A stretch of 64,000 bases of DNA, from assembly GCA_025765615.1 (NCBI GenBank), contig JAIVFJ010000188.1:60925-124924 (forward strand), given 5' to 3'. Below are positions 33,280-44,318 of this stretch, piece by piece. Each line of letters starts with the position of its first letter. Within the stretch, counting starts at the first letter, position 1. The notes beneath the pieces were generated by a model. That model saw only the letters and a program-made list of their open reading frames with translations. It ran no database searches and had not been told where the DNA came from. The stretch comes from Zopfochytrium polystomum. Taxonomy: Eukaryota; Chytridiomycota; Chytridiomycetes; Chytridiales; Chytridiaceae. Both the position numbers and the translations under genes were made by a program.

Positions 33280-34387
33280 TCAGGACGACACCACCGTCAC
33301 AAGGTTGAAAGCGGCGCAGACGCCTTCGGAGCCAAGAGTCGAGTTGAGACACAGGCCCGAGCTGCGGACAGTTGAGCTGTCGTACGTGATCTGCTGGAAC
33401 GTGCCATTGTTGCAAGTGTCGAACTGAACCTAGGGTAACCGATGAAAAGAGGAATATGTGCCAATAAGTAAGCCGGATTTCTTCCTCCAAACACATCCGA
33501 CAGTGTATCTCTCAACGTACTTGCTGCTCCAAAAAAGATATACAATGGCCCGTGTGGTACTGCTTCCAACCAGACGCGGCTGTCAGCACAAAAACCTGCG
33601 TGCTACTGGAGGCTGGTGTTGGCTCGCAGTTGGCCAGCACGGCCAACGGGTCACCGTCGACGCAGGACCGCGTTCCGCTCAGGTTGATCTGGAATCGGCT
33701 GGGAACAGAAGTGCTGGTGCTCGCGCCGCCGCTGCTCGAGCTGGTCGGGGCTGTGGAGGCGGATGTTGTGGGTGAAGTGGCAGACGGCCCACTGGAGCCG
33801 ATGATGCTCGAGGAAGCAGTCGAGGAAGTTGTGATGGATGACACGACGGCGTCGGTGGAAGCCTTCTTCGAGTTTGCGATGAGGACGCCTGCGACAACGG
33901 TGGCGGCAGCAACAACGACAACGGCGACGATGGACAGGATGATCAGAACGTCTGGATTTGGTTGGTTTTGTTTTTGTTTTAACCTTCGAATGTCGAGTTG
34001 AACAGTACTAATCAGCAGATCTACTCAACTGCGCCTTGAACTCGACGAGTGGGGTGGGTACGAAAATGCTAGTGTGCTGCTCGGAGGAGGCACATCGGAT
34101 TGTGTCTGCCTTGAGGTGGTATTGGGAGAGTAGAACCCTCGGCTCGGAGGACGTGATCCACTTAAATTCTGATGCATCGTCGGGCCTGCGTACTGCGATG
34201 CGTACGGTGGAACCTGCTCGCTGGCGATGTCATTGTCGCCAACGGTGCTACTCTCACCAGGAGGAGGCCTCGATGATCTTCGGAAAAGGAATGCCCGGCT
34301 TCCCTTCCCGATCCGGTGCCGTGGTTTCGCGGATGGCTTGCCCGGAGGAAGGCCCAAATGCGGGCAGGCCCGGCAGTCCTCGTCCAT
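33280..34387 (-). CDS. type II membrane protein with lectin-like C-terminal domain
   Basis: Three exons: 34387-34030, 33951-33521 and 33429-33280, about 312 aa. The N-terminal cytoplasmic part is basic and proline-rich (SEQVPPYASQY, PPSRGFYSP). A strong membrane anchor follows (VLIILSIVAVVVVAAATVVA), then a Ser/Thr-rich stalk. The C-terminal domain has Cys and an FQQITYD box that resemble a ricin-type beta-trefoil repeat (INLSGTRSCVDGDPLAVLAN...SSGLCLNSTLGSEGVCAAFN). There is no signal peptide, so type II topology is inferred. The first splice junction was chosen to keep frame and puts two Arg before the anchor. Carbohydrate binding is a guess. Confidence 0.6.
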
Positions 34388-35923
34388 CGCCGCCCATGCC
34401 GCCAGGCCAGACAGCGGCGGCAGCGGCGCCGGCGGCAGTGTGGGGGGACAGCCAAAGAAGGCGCTCGTCGTCCTCGCCGTGGTCACTCTTCCTGCCGTCC
34501 CCGCCACCTTCACGCATGACGAGTTACTTGCAATCGATTGTCACAGCAGTCCACAAACGAAACACACCCAAGTCCCAAGGTTTCCATTTGGGCTGCTCGC
34601 AAGGCTCTGATTGGTGGATGACCGTTTCAGCAAAAGAGGGAAAACCGATTTTGTTCTTTTGTGACGGCCGGAAAACGCTTTTCGGAGGTGGGTGGTAATT
34701 TATCTGCTAATCACTGATTGGCTGAAGAAGCTTAGGAAATGATGTTCGAAGGACGAGGGTTTCCCTTTTGGGACAAACCTTCCCTGTTTGGAACTTCGTT
34801 TTCTCCATCAACCAATGAGTTCTCAGCTCTCCACCCTAAAAAATGCCCACAACAGTTGAGATGTGCCTGTCTCGACGATAAGTTTTTTACCTGCAGGTTA
34901 TCAGGAGAACGCTCTGGGCAGAGGCTGAGACAAACCCATGTTCTAATTGCGACGTTCAAAACGCGCAGAACACAACCCATAAAAGGAAGGAGTCGTTTTT
35001 TCCCCAGTTTGGTTCAGCGATTACCCAGTGCTCTGCTTGAACCTTGAACCTCTTGAGAGCCTTGTCAGTTTCTCTTCTCTTTTCTCTAATGGTGGCTTTT
35101 TTCCTTTCTTTTTTTCTCCTTTTTACAATGGGGGGGGGCCTGCACAAGTCCTCATGTTGACAGACACAACGCCAAGAAAACAAAAAATCGGGCAAACAAC
35201 GGGACAACGAATTGGCGAGAGCGTAAAAGAGCTGCGCAGGTGTGCCGTTCCTTTTTTCCACCACCGCAGGGAGCCAGTTCTACAGCGTTGCTACCCATAA
35301 AGAAAAAAACGGCCCTCGTGGGCCAAAAAAGCGAGTAGTAAAGTAAGGGCCGCAGCATGGTCTGTTTACAATCGCCTGGTCGACAAATTTTTTTCCAGAC
35401 GGGGACTTTAGCAAAGCAATTTGACCTCCGTTGACGGCCTTCAATCCACTCGATGTAGCCTAAAGAGAGCCAAAAGCCTTCGGCGAGGAAGCGTCGAGCG
35501 CTTTGTGTTGCGGCCAGAGTCATCGGTGAGAGTGCGTTCGCGGACCGTTCGGAAAAGCGGAGCCGGACTGTGCTGCGGCCAAGCAAGGCTGAGCAAAGAA
35601 GTGGCATCAGGCGGTAAGGTGTCGGCGGAGTTGTGTGGCCAAATTTGCCTGACCGGAGTACAACCAACACGCGCGCATGCGGAAGATTACCCGTAATCGG
35701 CCCTGTGTTTGTCCGTTCCATGCTAGCCGCAATAGAAAATCACCCAAGCCGGCGGCTGCCGGCGGGGCGTGCGCATGAACTCCCGAACTGAGCAGGGAAA
35801 GCAAACGCGTTCTGTGTTCTTCGCCCGCCTCGATTTGGATAAAGAGCTGAGACAAAAAGCAAGCCAAACGTCAAACACCTTCCCGACGCTACTTCTTTCT
35901 CCCACCGATTCCTCTTGCCCGTC
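34388..35923. other. 1.5-kb intergenic region, no gene seen
   Basis: No frame shows domain or compositional evidence of coding. It separates the divergently transcribed lectin-like gene and laccase, so it probably holds both promoters. A run of eight G occurs near 35131. Confidence 0.5.
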
Positions 35924-37756
35924 ATGGCTGGTGTACCCTCATCTCGGCCCGACCGCGTCACGGCGAAGACGGCGCTCCTAGCTGTGGCCGGTGCCGCGGC
36001 CATCATGGCACCCATCCTCTTTCCAGCCCGCTCTCGCCTCGTGCTGCGAGCACTCCCCCGACTCTCGCAACTGCTGGGGCGAATACAACATCTCCACAGA
36101 CTATTACGAAACCGTCCCCGACACCGGCGTCACCCGGACGTACTACCTCTCGCTCAACAACCTCACCATGGCCCCCGACGGTGTGCCCGTCAACGTGTTT
36201 GCATTCAACGACTCCATCCCTGGGCCTCTCATCACTGCCGACTGGGGCGATTGGGTCGAGATTTACGTTACGAACAACCTTCAAAATAACGGGACTTCTA
36301 TTCACTGGTTGGTGGTGCTTGCGTTTGATCTGTTGTTTTGAAACGATTCCAATTTGCTTGATGGGCAGGCACGGCTTGCGGCAGCTCGGCACTGTCGCGA
36401 GCGATGGCGTTCCCGGAGTCACTCAGTGCGCGATCCCTCCTGGCCACACATTCAAATATCGTTGGAGGGCTGCGCAGTATGGTGAGATTCGCTCGAAAAG
36501 CAGACTTTTCCTCAATGCCCACCACCTCCACTCCTCCACTCCCACCCGGCAGGCACATCTTGGTATCACAGCCACTTTCTTTGCAATACGGCCTCGGCTG
36601 CACGGGCCAAATCGTCATCAACGGCCCGGCCACCGCAAACTATGACGTCGATCTCGGCCCGCTTTCCATCCAAGACTGGTACCACCAGAGCGCCTTTTAC
36701 CTCTGGACGGGTACCACCGTCCCGCCGCCGCCAGGCGACAACGGCTTGCTGAACGGCAAGAACAAGTTCAACGGCAGCGGCGAGTACTTCTCTACCACTG
36801 TCGAGCCAGGCAAGACGTACCGCCTCCGCATCATCAACACCGGCACCTTCGCCCACATGAAGTTCTCCATTGACAACCACACCTTTTATGTCATCGCCAA
36901 CGACCTCGTCCCCGTCCACCCGTACCAAGCGACCGTCATCGACGTCGCCCTCGCGCAGCGCTACGACATCGTCTTCACCGCGGACCAGGCCGCGACAAAC
37001 TACTGGATCCGCGCGGTGCCGCAGTTGCCGTGCACCAACAACAAGAACCCGGACGGCATCCGCGGCATCCTGCGGTACTCCACGGCCGAGAATCCCGAGG
37101 CCGAGCCGACGACGACCGGGTACAACAGCACGGGCGGTTGCGGCGACCTGACGATGTCGCTGACGCCGTACGTGAGCAAGACGATCGCGGCGAGCCGGCC
37201 GTCGGACGACCGCGTGATGCAGCTGACGTTTGCAAAGACGTGGTTCATCAACGGCGTCACGCAGGTCCTGGACTGGGGGAACCCGTCGCTTGGCATGGTC
37301 GAGGCGCAGAACGCGTCGTACCCGTCCTCGTTCAACGTCGTCGCGCTGAACGGGACCGCGGCGGACTGGGCGTTCTTCCAGATCCAGTCGTCGCTGATCG
37401 CGAACCACCCGCTCCACATCCACGGACACGACTGGTTCGTCCTCTCACGCGGCCCGGGCAACTTTTCGGGGAATTTTTCCGATTTCACCACGATGAACCT
37501 TCCGCGCCGCGACGTCGTGGTGCTCCCCTCGAAGGGCCACGTCGCCGTCGCGTTCCCGCTGGATAACCCCGGGACGTGGTTGATGCACTGTCACATTGCT
37601 TTCCACGCCAGCGAGGGGCTATCGCTGCAGTTTGTCGAGCGGCACGACGAGATTCGCGGGAACGACGCGGTGGACGACGGGTGGCGGGAGACGTGCGAGG
37701 CGTGGAAGGCGTACACGAGTTCAAACGACGTCGAGATGGACGATTCGGGGATTTGA
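35924..37756 (+). CDS. multicopper oxidase (laccase-like), two frame breaks
   Basis: Three exons: 35924-36307, 36369-36481 and 36553-37756. All four copper motifs are present: HWHG (split by intron 1), WYHSH, HPLHIHGHDW and HCHIAFHASEGL. The family oxidises phenolic or similar substrates outside the cell and reduces oxygen to water. The N-terminus has a hydrophobic signal or anchor (TALLAVAGAAAIMAPILF). Two single-base problems break the frame: one extra base near the CCC at 36027-36029, before the CWGEYNIST region, and one missing T near 36576-36578, directly after WYHSH where SLQYG should follow. Repairing these lengths gives a complete protein, so I treat them as likely sequence errors. 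Confidence 0.85.
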
Positions 37757-38487
37757 AGGCAGATGGGAGAGCATTGACTTTTCACCGAGGCTCCACGCGC
37801 GATGCATTTTCCTTCTTTTTTTTTTTGTTCAGAACTAATTGGCCTTTCGCGGCAGGACCGCTTGTTTTTCTGGCACCACATTGTTGTTTCCTTTTTTTTT
37901 TGAGAGCACCGTCCTAGCATTCTGCGATACTTGCAATCTGCATTCTTGGGCATTCCCTTTTTCGGTTCGAACCTCTTCATTTCCCATTTCCTGCCAGCAA
38001 GGCTTTCCATCTTCTTTTTTGCACGTTTGACCTCTTTTCCATTAAGCACACTTAGATTACGTAAGAACCATTCCTCAACACCACACCAAAGCAAATGACC
38101 TCAATTCATCTTTTTCACAACGATTGATTTCACGAACGTGTTGAAACATAAAGCTCGTCGGTGTGATTGCCAATCAAGTAGGCTCACGGGACGTGAGCGC
38201 ACGTTACTTTTCAGCTTTTACTTTTCATTCCACAAGAATACTCCCCTGATACAGCTAAGCGATATCATCATCAATGGTTCTTCAAAGCCTGGCCAAGTGT
38301 GCAAGAGTTATCAAATGAGATATTTACAGTTGTTTCGTATTCAGAAGAGATCCTTAAACAGACAGCACTCCCATGACATTCTTTCAACGGCACAAGGACT
38401 TTCAAAATTACGTCTAAATGCACAACAGCTCTTCTAATGCGGTTCAAAATGCAACAAGCCGGTGAACCTCAACCTCCCAAACCACCA
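37757..38487. other. intergenic, convergent gene ends
   Basis: AT-richer sequence with several T runs of 8-10 between the laccase stop and the stop of receptor 5, compatible with two 3' untranslated regions. No coding frame is supported. Confidence 0.5.
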
Positions 38488-39788
38488 TCACGTATCCATC
38501 GCCAAATACGGCGGCGGCGACGCGACCTCCGCCCCCGCCCCACCGGTCGGCCCGTCCTCCACTCCAACCCCCGGCTCCTCCTCGCCTCTGACCCTCCTCA
38601 CCGCCCCCATCACCCTCGCCCGCATCCCCGCCGTCGCGACGCCAAACTCGCGCAGCAAAAACCCACTGTCGACCGTCTCCAGCCGCGCGCCGTCGACCCC
38701 GTCGCTGACAAACTGCTCAACGATCGACTCTGCGACGCCTTCGGCCTCCAGCGCGTCGGCGACCTGCTGCACGGTCCAGCTGCGGTGGGCGAGCAGGGGC
38801 TTTTTGGTGGGGTCCGGTGAGGGTGAGGGTTTGTGGGGCTTGTCGACGGCGCCTTCGAGAGAGGTGACCACTTGTAGGACTCCGGTGAAGAGGGTGGGTT
38901 GGGTGGATTCGGTGGGTTCCGCTGAGGGTGCTGCAGAGTCGGCCGTAGAGGAATTCGATGCGCGGGACAGGGGTATCATATATTCGATTTGCTTTTGGGG
39001 GTTTGGTTAGTGAGGAGAGGAATGTCGATTTCAATTTCTGTTTTGGTCCAGAAACAAAACAAAGTAAAGTTCATTACCTGACTCGATCGCCATGCCATGC
39101 TCGGAACGCCAAGTCCCTGAGCCACGGTGAAGAGAGACTGTTTTTGCGGCTCGTGAGGTGGATCCGAGCTACTGATTCCTGATCCCAGCTCATCCAGCGT
39201 GGTGCTGGACAAATCCGTGTGAGTCATGGACGGACGAGATATCTGCACTGATGGCGATACGGTTTCCGAGCAATCCACGTCGTTGCCGGAAGACGAGTAT
39301 CTTGGAGGCGCCGACGGCGCTGTGGTCGTGTCTAAACGCTTCTGCCGCCTCCGCTTTCGGTAGATGGCAAGAAGGAGCGCGGCAACGACGCAGAGAAGAA
39401 GAGCAACGCCCGCTGCTGCTATTACCGCGATCGCACCGGTGGATAGGCCGGATGATGCTGCCGCGAGGGGCACGATGCTCGCCAGCGACGACGAGGAGTC
39501 GCTGGTGGTGGATCTTGAGCTTGCTGGAGGTGCAGACGTTGCACTGAAGGGTCTGTCGGTCGTTGTTGTGGAAACTGAGTTGTCGAGGGTGATAGCGTAG
39601 GCGATGGAGTCGCCGACGCAGAACTCGCCCGAGGAGGGAAAGTTTGTGACGGCCAGCGCGACGGAGCCGCTGACGGGGTTGACGCGTTGAGCGCGGGCGC
39701 GTGCGGCGGGGGACTCGGCGGCGAGGGCGACGATCGCGACGACGACGACGACGAGGACGGCTGCGGCGCCGGCGAGGGTGGAGGGCAT
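38488..39788 (-). CDS. SAM-domain receptor-like protein 5, reduced ectodomain
   Basis: Exons 39788-39078 and 38991-38488, 404 aa, intact. It has a signal peptide (VLVVVVVAIVALAAESPA), then the start of the family ectodomain (FPSSGEFCVGDSIAYAITLDN) that passes at once into the Ser/Thr stalk; the NPQN...GP part seen in the paralogues is missing. The membrane span (GAIAVIAAAGVALLLCVVAALLLA), basic junction, AWRSSQ exon end, QIEYMIPLS exon start, SAM domain (SWTVQQVADALEAEGVAESI) and PPPYLAMDT tail are all kept. An alternative upstream ATG at 39893 exists, but the one at 39788 places the signal peptide at the N-terminus. Confidence 0.75.
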
Positions 39789-39974
39789 TCGTGGCGGCGG
39801 CGGCGGCGATAACGTTTTTGAAAGGGAGAAGAAAAAAGAAGAGAAGGAAAGCTGGGCAAGACACGCAAGTCCGTCTTCCAAGAATATTTCCATAAATGGA
39901 AGTCAACGCCCATCTCCTTTCCGCCATTTGACACGCCCGCATTCCTTTCGAGGCCCTTCAACCACCCAACTCGC

Positions 39975-42900
39975 TCAGTTTCCGGCGTTCGACGGGTGGT
40001 TGTAAATGTTCGACATGAACAGAACGCGCGTGCAGATGTCGGCTTTCGAGGCGGGCCGGCCGGACGGAAACGCAAAAGTGCCGGGTATTTTGGCGGGAAT
40101 CAACGATCAACAAGTTGGCCTCACAATGCGAAACAGCAACACGTCGCACCTGCATCCTGCGGCCCGCTCGCCTCAAAGTCAAACGTCGTATTGCTGTTGG
40201 ACGACGACCCGGACTTTTTGACGACCAACTTGAAGTGCGGACTGTGCTTCTTGACCTGCTTGCACGATACAATGGCGCTGATGTGGTACGATCCCTTTGG
40301 TTTCCAGTTTGGACGTTAGAAAGGATGAAAAAAGGAGAAAGACCAAGCCAAGCAAACCAACCGTCTTGAGCATTTCAAACATTTTTTGTTCCGGCGCGAG
40401 AATGTGGATGTGCTCGCCGTCGATCGTAAGCGTCCGTTCGTAGCGGCCTACGAGATTCTTCTGGGTGACACTATATTGCTGGTAGTTGGGCATGGTCGTG
40501 GAGAAATGAGCCCTCTGCTCCCAAAGTCGTTAAGAAAAGGTTAGCTACCTTGTACACCGACGTGATTTCATCCGAGATGAATCGCGGCTGTTCCAGCAAA
40601 ACTTCAGAAGCGATTTCACCCGGTGGTCGCAAGAAGATATCTCCGGCTTGAAAGGTTCGACCGATATATGACGAGAGAATAAACGGGTTAAATTCGCCGC
40701 TCCTGTGATGATGAGTTCGAAAGAAACGTTTGACCTACCGCCCCCACGGTCTCTCTTCAAAACACAAAACTCGGTCGCACCGATCGATGCGAGCGTCAGC
40801 TCTAGTGGCACGTCCGTCCTCGTATCAGCCATCCGCAGCACATACGCCTTTGGATCGTACTTGCGCTTCCTGCAGATCTGGTCGAAAACATCCTGCATGA
40901 GGGCGTTCCCGCTGACTGGGAGCGTTGTGGTCTGCTTGACCTCGAGGGTCGAGTACAGGTGTATCTTCAGCAGAACGATTGGCTGCGGACCAGTGTTGGC
41001 GACTGCGGCGCCGACGGCCGCGGCGGCGGTGGCTGGCGGGAGGGGGAGGTTCATGGGTTGGTCGCCTGCAGCCGGTCTGGCAGCCAGTGGCGCGGGACGC
41101 GGCTGGGGTTTGATGGTGATGGCAATGGAGCGGTTCGCCATCGGGTTTGCCTTGCGTAGGGCATCAGCAGTGCGAACTTGAAAAAAGGAACAGAATTTTG
41201 AGCCATTTTCGGTGCGGTATTTCGAAATCAGATTGATTACTTTGATCCGGGCTGGCACGACAGATGGCGAAGGAATCAAACGCAAACTTTTGAATCTTTC
41301 GGCTGCGATCCAGCGCTGCATTTGAGTAATCGTTCAGATTGAAGACAGTCAAGCAAATCGAGTTTTAACTGACCTGGAAAATCCTCGTCAATGGTTCCAT
41401 CGTCTTCAACGATTCGCATTGTCCAGCAAATGACGTCACAGAGAGCGTCGGGAATTTCCGGCTCCAACTCCGCGTTCATGTACTCGTACATGGCATAGCC
41501 AATCACCTCCTCGACCGTCGCCTCGCTCTTCACCGAAACAACCAAAGGTTTGAGCGGATTTTTTGAATGCGGAAAGTAGAGCTTGAGTCGAACGGGATCG
41601 GGGTCTCCAATAGCTGACTGGTTGGGTCATGTGTAGTACGACTGTTAGCCAAGCTTAATTCCACCAACTTGCATCCCCGCACTCACGAAAAAAGCGAATT
41701 CCGCCGAGAAAGGATTGTCCGAAGGTTGATGAATCGTGAGCATCGCAGATAGTTTCGAGGCGGGTTGCCGCCTCGGTGAAACTGGCGACATTGGCAGCGG
41801 TGCTTTCCGGAAAAGTTCCTTCAGCATCGCTTCCTTCGCTTCAAGCTCCGCGCGCCTCGTCTCGTCCTCCGTCGCCTGAGCGTCTTCCTCCTTTTTCTCT
41901 GCGTTGGCTTTCGACGAAACTGTTGCTGATCCGCTTTCGTCCGCTTCGTCGGTATCGTCCAGTTCGGTCGAGTCGTCAGCGGACTTTCCGGTCGCACTTT
42001 AGTTGCACGCGGAGGATAATGTTAGAAGGCATCTCTAAACGAAGCGCGCGATCTGTCTAACCTTCCAACTGAGCCCTTGTTTCTCCGCCTCTCCAGCAAA
42101 ATCGTCTCCATTCGCATACTCTCTCTGAAAGACTCTTCTTCCTCCTCATCCTCCTCCAAATTAACGACTCTTGGGACCCGCCCTAAACTGGCAGCCTGGT
42201 TGTTGAGAGAAGCATTCGACAATCCGCGCAACCTATTCTTCTGAGGCAAGCGGGGCGAAGGACTCGCTGCTGGAGGCGGCTCCCGAGCTGCAGTCAATCC
42301 CTAAGCAGCAGTCATCAGCACACTAGCAGGCTAGAACGCTTCCCGGGCATACTCACCTCCACCGTCCTGGGAACGTAGAACGACGCAAACGCCGGCGCCT
42401 CCGTCCGGAACGCCGCCGCCACCGTCGCCGCGTTCAACATCCTCTGCCTCTGCCTCGCCCCGCGCCGTGCCATCGCACTCGCCCCCGCCCCCGCCCCAGG
42501 CCCATCCTTCTCGCCGCCCCGCGCGCCCGCACCACCGCCCGCACCCAGCGATCCACCCGCCGTCGCTGTCGCCGCCAACCCGTACCCGACGTCCACGTCC
42601 ACCAGCGCCTCCAGCTCCGTCGGCATCCTTGGCCGCCGCAGGACCACCGACGGCGACCGCGACGGCGTGCCCAGCTTGACGCAAAACGGGTTGTAGTGGG
42701 ACTCTGACGGTTGCGTCGCCGCCGCGTGGCTCGTGATCAGGGTGTCGGTGATGATGTAGTCGTTGCCGCCGGCGGGCGGCAGGGCGACGATCCGCTCGGC
42801 GGCGCCGGACTCTTGCAGCGCGTCGAGGTAGGAGCGGCGGATGCAGAAGATCTGTGGGGTGTCAATGGCGCCGGGTGAAGCAAAGGGAGAGGAGCAAGGG

Positions 42901-43024
42901 GGTTTGAACGATGATCGAGGGTGTTAGCGATGTTGTTGCTCGCGATGGGCGATCGGCGATCGGCGATCGGCGCCTCCCGCGGCTAGGTGGTTACCGTGTA
43001 CATCGGGTCGGTTGCCAACGCCAT
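39975..43024 (-). CDS. SIN1: TORC2 subunit Sin1/Avo1 (CRIM, RBD, PH domains)
   Basis: About eleven exons; clear ones are 43024-42995, 42851-42357, 42300-42062, 41996-41687, 41617-41374, 41315-41241, 41176 to about 40730, 40478-40362, 40294-40150 and 40042-39975. The start (MALATDPMYT|IFCIRRSYLDA) resembles Sin1 N-termini. The CRIM domain begins DPDPVRLKLYFP and runs through VIGYAMYEYMNAELEPEIPD and CWTMRIVEDDGTIDEDFP to LDRSRKIQKFAF. An RBD-like region (VFDQICRKRKYDPKAYVLRMAD) and a PH domain (LTIDGEHIHILAPE ... SYHISAIVSCKQVKKHSPHF ... DICTRVLFMS) follow. Sin1 recruits substrates such as AGC kinases to TORC2 at the membrane. The junction around 40700-40740 is uncertain: the best frame requires an intron of only 32 bases or one of about 92. 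Confidence 0.88.
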
Positions 43025-43251
43025 CTTGGTCGGCGTCGTGGGTGGCGCAAGCTTCTTCTGGAAAGGTAAAACGGGAAAAACGGGAATAAGGCTTCTGCTG
43101 TATTTGATCCTAACGAATCTCTAACCATGGGCAGTACAACGAGGCTCTCAGAGGAAACATAAGTGGAAAACACAATCGGTAAAGCCGAATAGTTTAGGTG
43201 ATAAGAACAAGGACGTGTGTAGGACACAAAAGAAAAAAAAATATTGGGGGC

Positions 43252-43995
43252 TCAAGCTAGCAAAGGCAAGATGGATATGAACGATAAGCAAAGCTTCAAG
43301 GCGAGAGAGCCGGTAGCGGATCTGCGGGCATCGCTGACCAGGTTGTAGCCGGGTGTTGTCGGCCACGTCTGACTGAAAGTAGAGCTCGTCTTCGCAGTCC
43401 TCGAGGACGTCGATGACAGAGTGCCCGAGTCTCGATCGGCGGCTGCAGCCAGGCGTGAGGGAGGGAGTGTCTCCGAGCCGCAGATCGATGGGATGGAAAA
43501 CGAGGGGCGCGAGTTCGCAGTGTTCTGCGGCGCATCAGTCTGTCCCAGGTTGCTCTCGTATGAGGCCACGGCGTGTAGGAAGAGGCCGACGAATCCCTTG
43601 AATGTGTCTGGGATGGTGTACGTCACGGGGTTTTTGAACGTCGAAACCGGGGTTGGATCGAGGATCGTCACGGCCAGCGGCGTTCTGGAGATACCGGTCG
43701 GGTCCACCGACTCGTCCTGAGGGGGCCCAACGAGCAAGACGCGGACGTACGTGGCGTCGGAGAAGTTCTGTGGGTTCACGGTTGCGATCTGGGAAAAGTC
43801 GAGGGAGTACGAGATGGTGTCGCCGACGCAGAATTGGCAGGGGAAGGATTGGTTTTTGACGGTAATTGTGAAGGCACCGATAACTTGTTGGGTTTGGGCG
43901 ACGGCGGCAAGCGCTAGTGGGGAGATGAGCAGGAAGACGGGAAGAAGAGTAGCGGCCAGAAGAGCGGCGGCGACTGGGCGGATGGCGTTCTTCAT
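43252..43995 (-). CDS. GPI-type secreted member of the FCVGD ectodomain family
   Basis: A single exon, about 247 aa from the ATG at 43995. A signal peptide (LLPVFLLISPLALAAVA) precedes the family ectodomain (PCQFCVGDTISYSLDFSQ, NPQNFSD, VLLVGPPQDESVDPTGIS), a short Ser-rich stretch and a hydrophobic C-terminal tail (LALKLCLSFISILPLLA) at the very end, as in GPI-anchor signals. There is no cytoplasmic part and no SAM domain. It shares the ectodomain with receptors 1-3, so it may be a soluble or lipid-anchored counterpart, for instance a co-receptor or decoy (inference). Confidence 0.72.
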   Translation of the reverse strand: MKNAIRPVAAALLAATLLPVFLLISPLALAAVAQTQQVIGAFTITVKNQSFPCQFCVGDTISYSLDFSQIATVNPQNFSDATYVRVLLVGPPQDESVDPTGISRTPLAVTILDPTPVSTFKNPVTYTIPDTFKGFVGLFLHAVASYESNLGQTDAPQNTANSRPSFSIPSICGSETLPPSRLAAAADRDSGTLSSTSSRTAKTSSTFSQTWPTTPGYNLVSDARRSATGSLALKLCLSFISILPLLA

Positions 43996-44318
43996 ACTTT
44001 CGTTTTCCTCCTTCCAGCTCTGGTCTACCATTTATACTCTCGTTCCCCTGTGGGAAACTGCGCCCTAGCCTTGTGCCAAAGAAAACGATAATCGAAAGCG
44101 ACAAATTCGAACTCCGTCAACTCCTTTCCGCACAAAGAAAAAGCACAGACCGCGGAGATATGTCATGTGATCGGGATTCGGAAACTTTGCGCCGTTCAAA
44201 CTGGGGTCGGATCAATCCTTCTTGAAATGTTAGACGCTTCTCTGTTAGGTGATGTTTTTGCATACTCCAATCCCAAAATGCTGCGAGTCAAGAGAGACAA
44301 TTAAGTAACGCGACGGTT

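Noticed and set aside
36566..37429. Long minus-strand frame opposite the laccase
   Set aside because: Arg/Val/Asp-rich antisense frame of a codon-biased gene; no domain.
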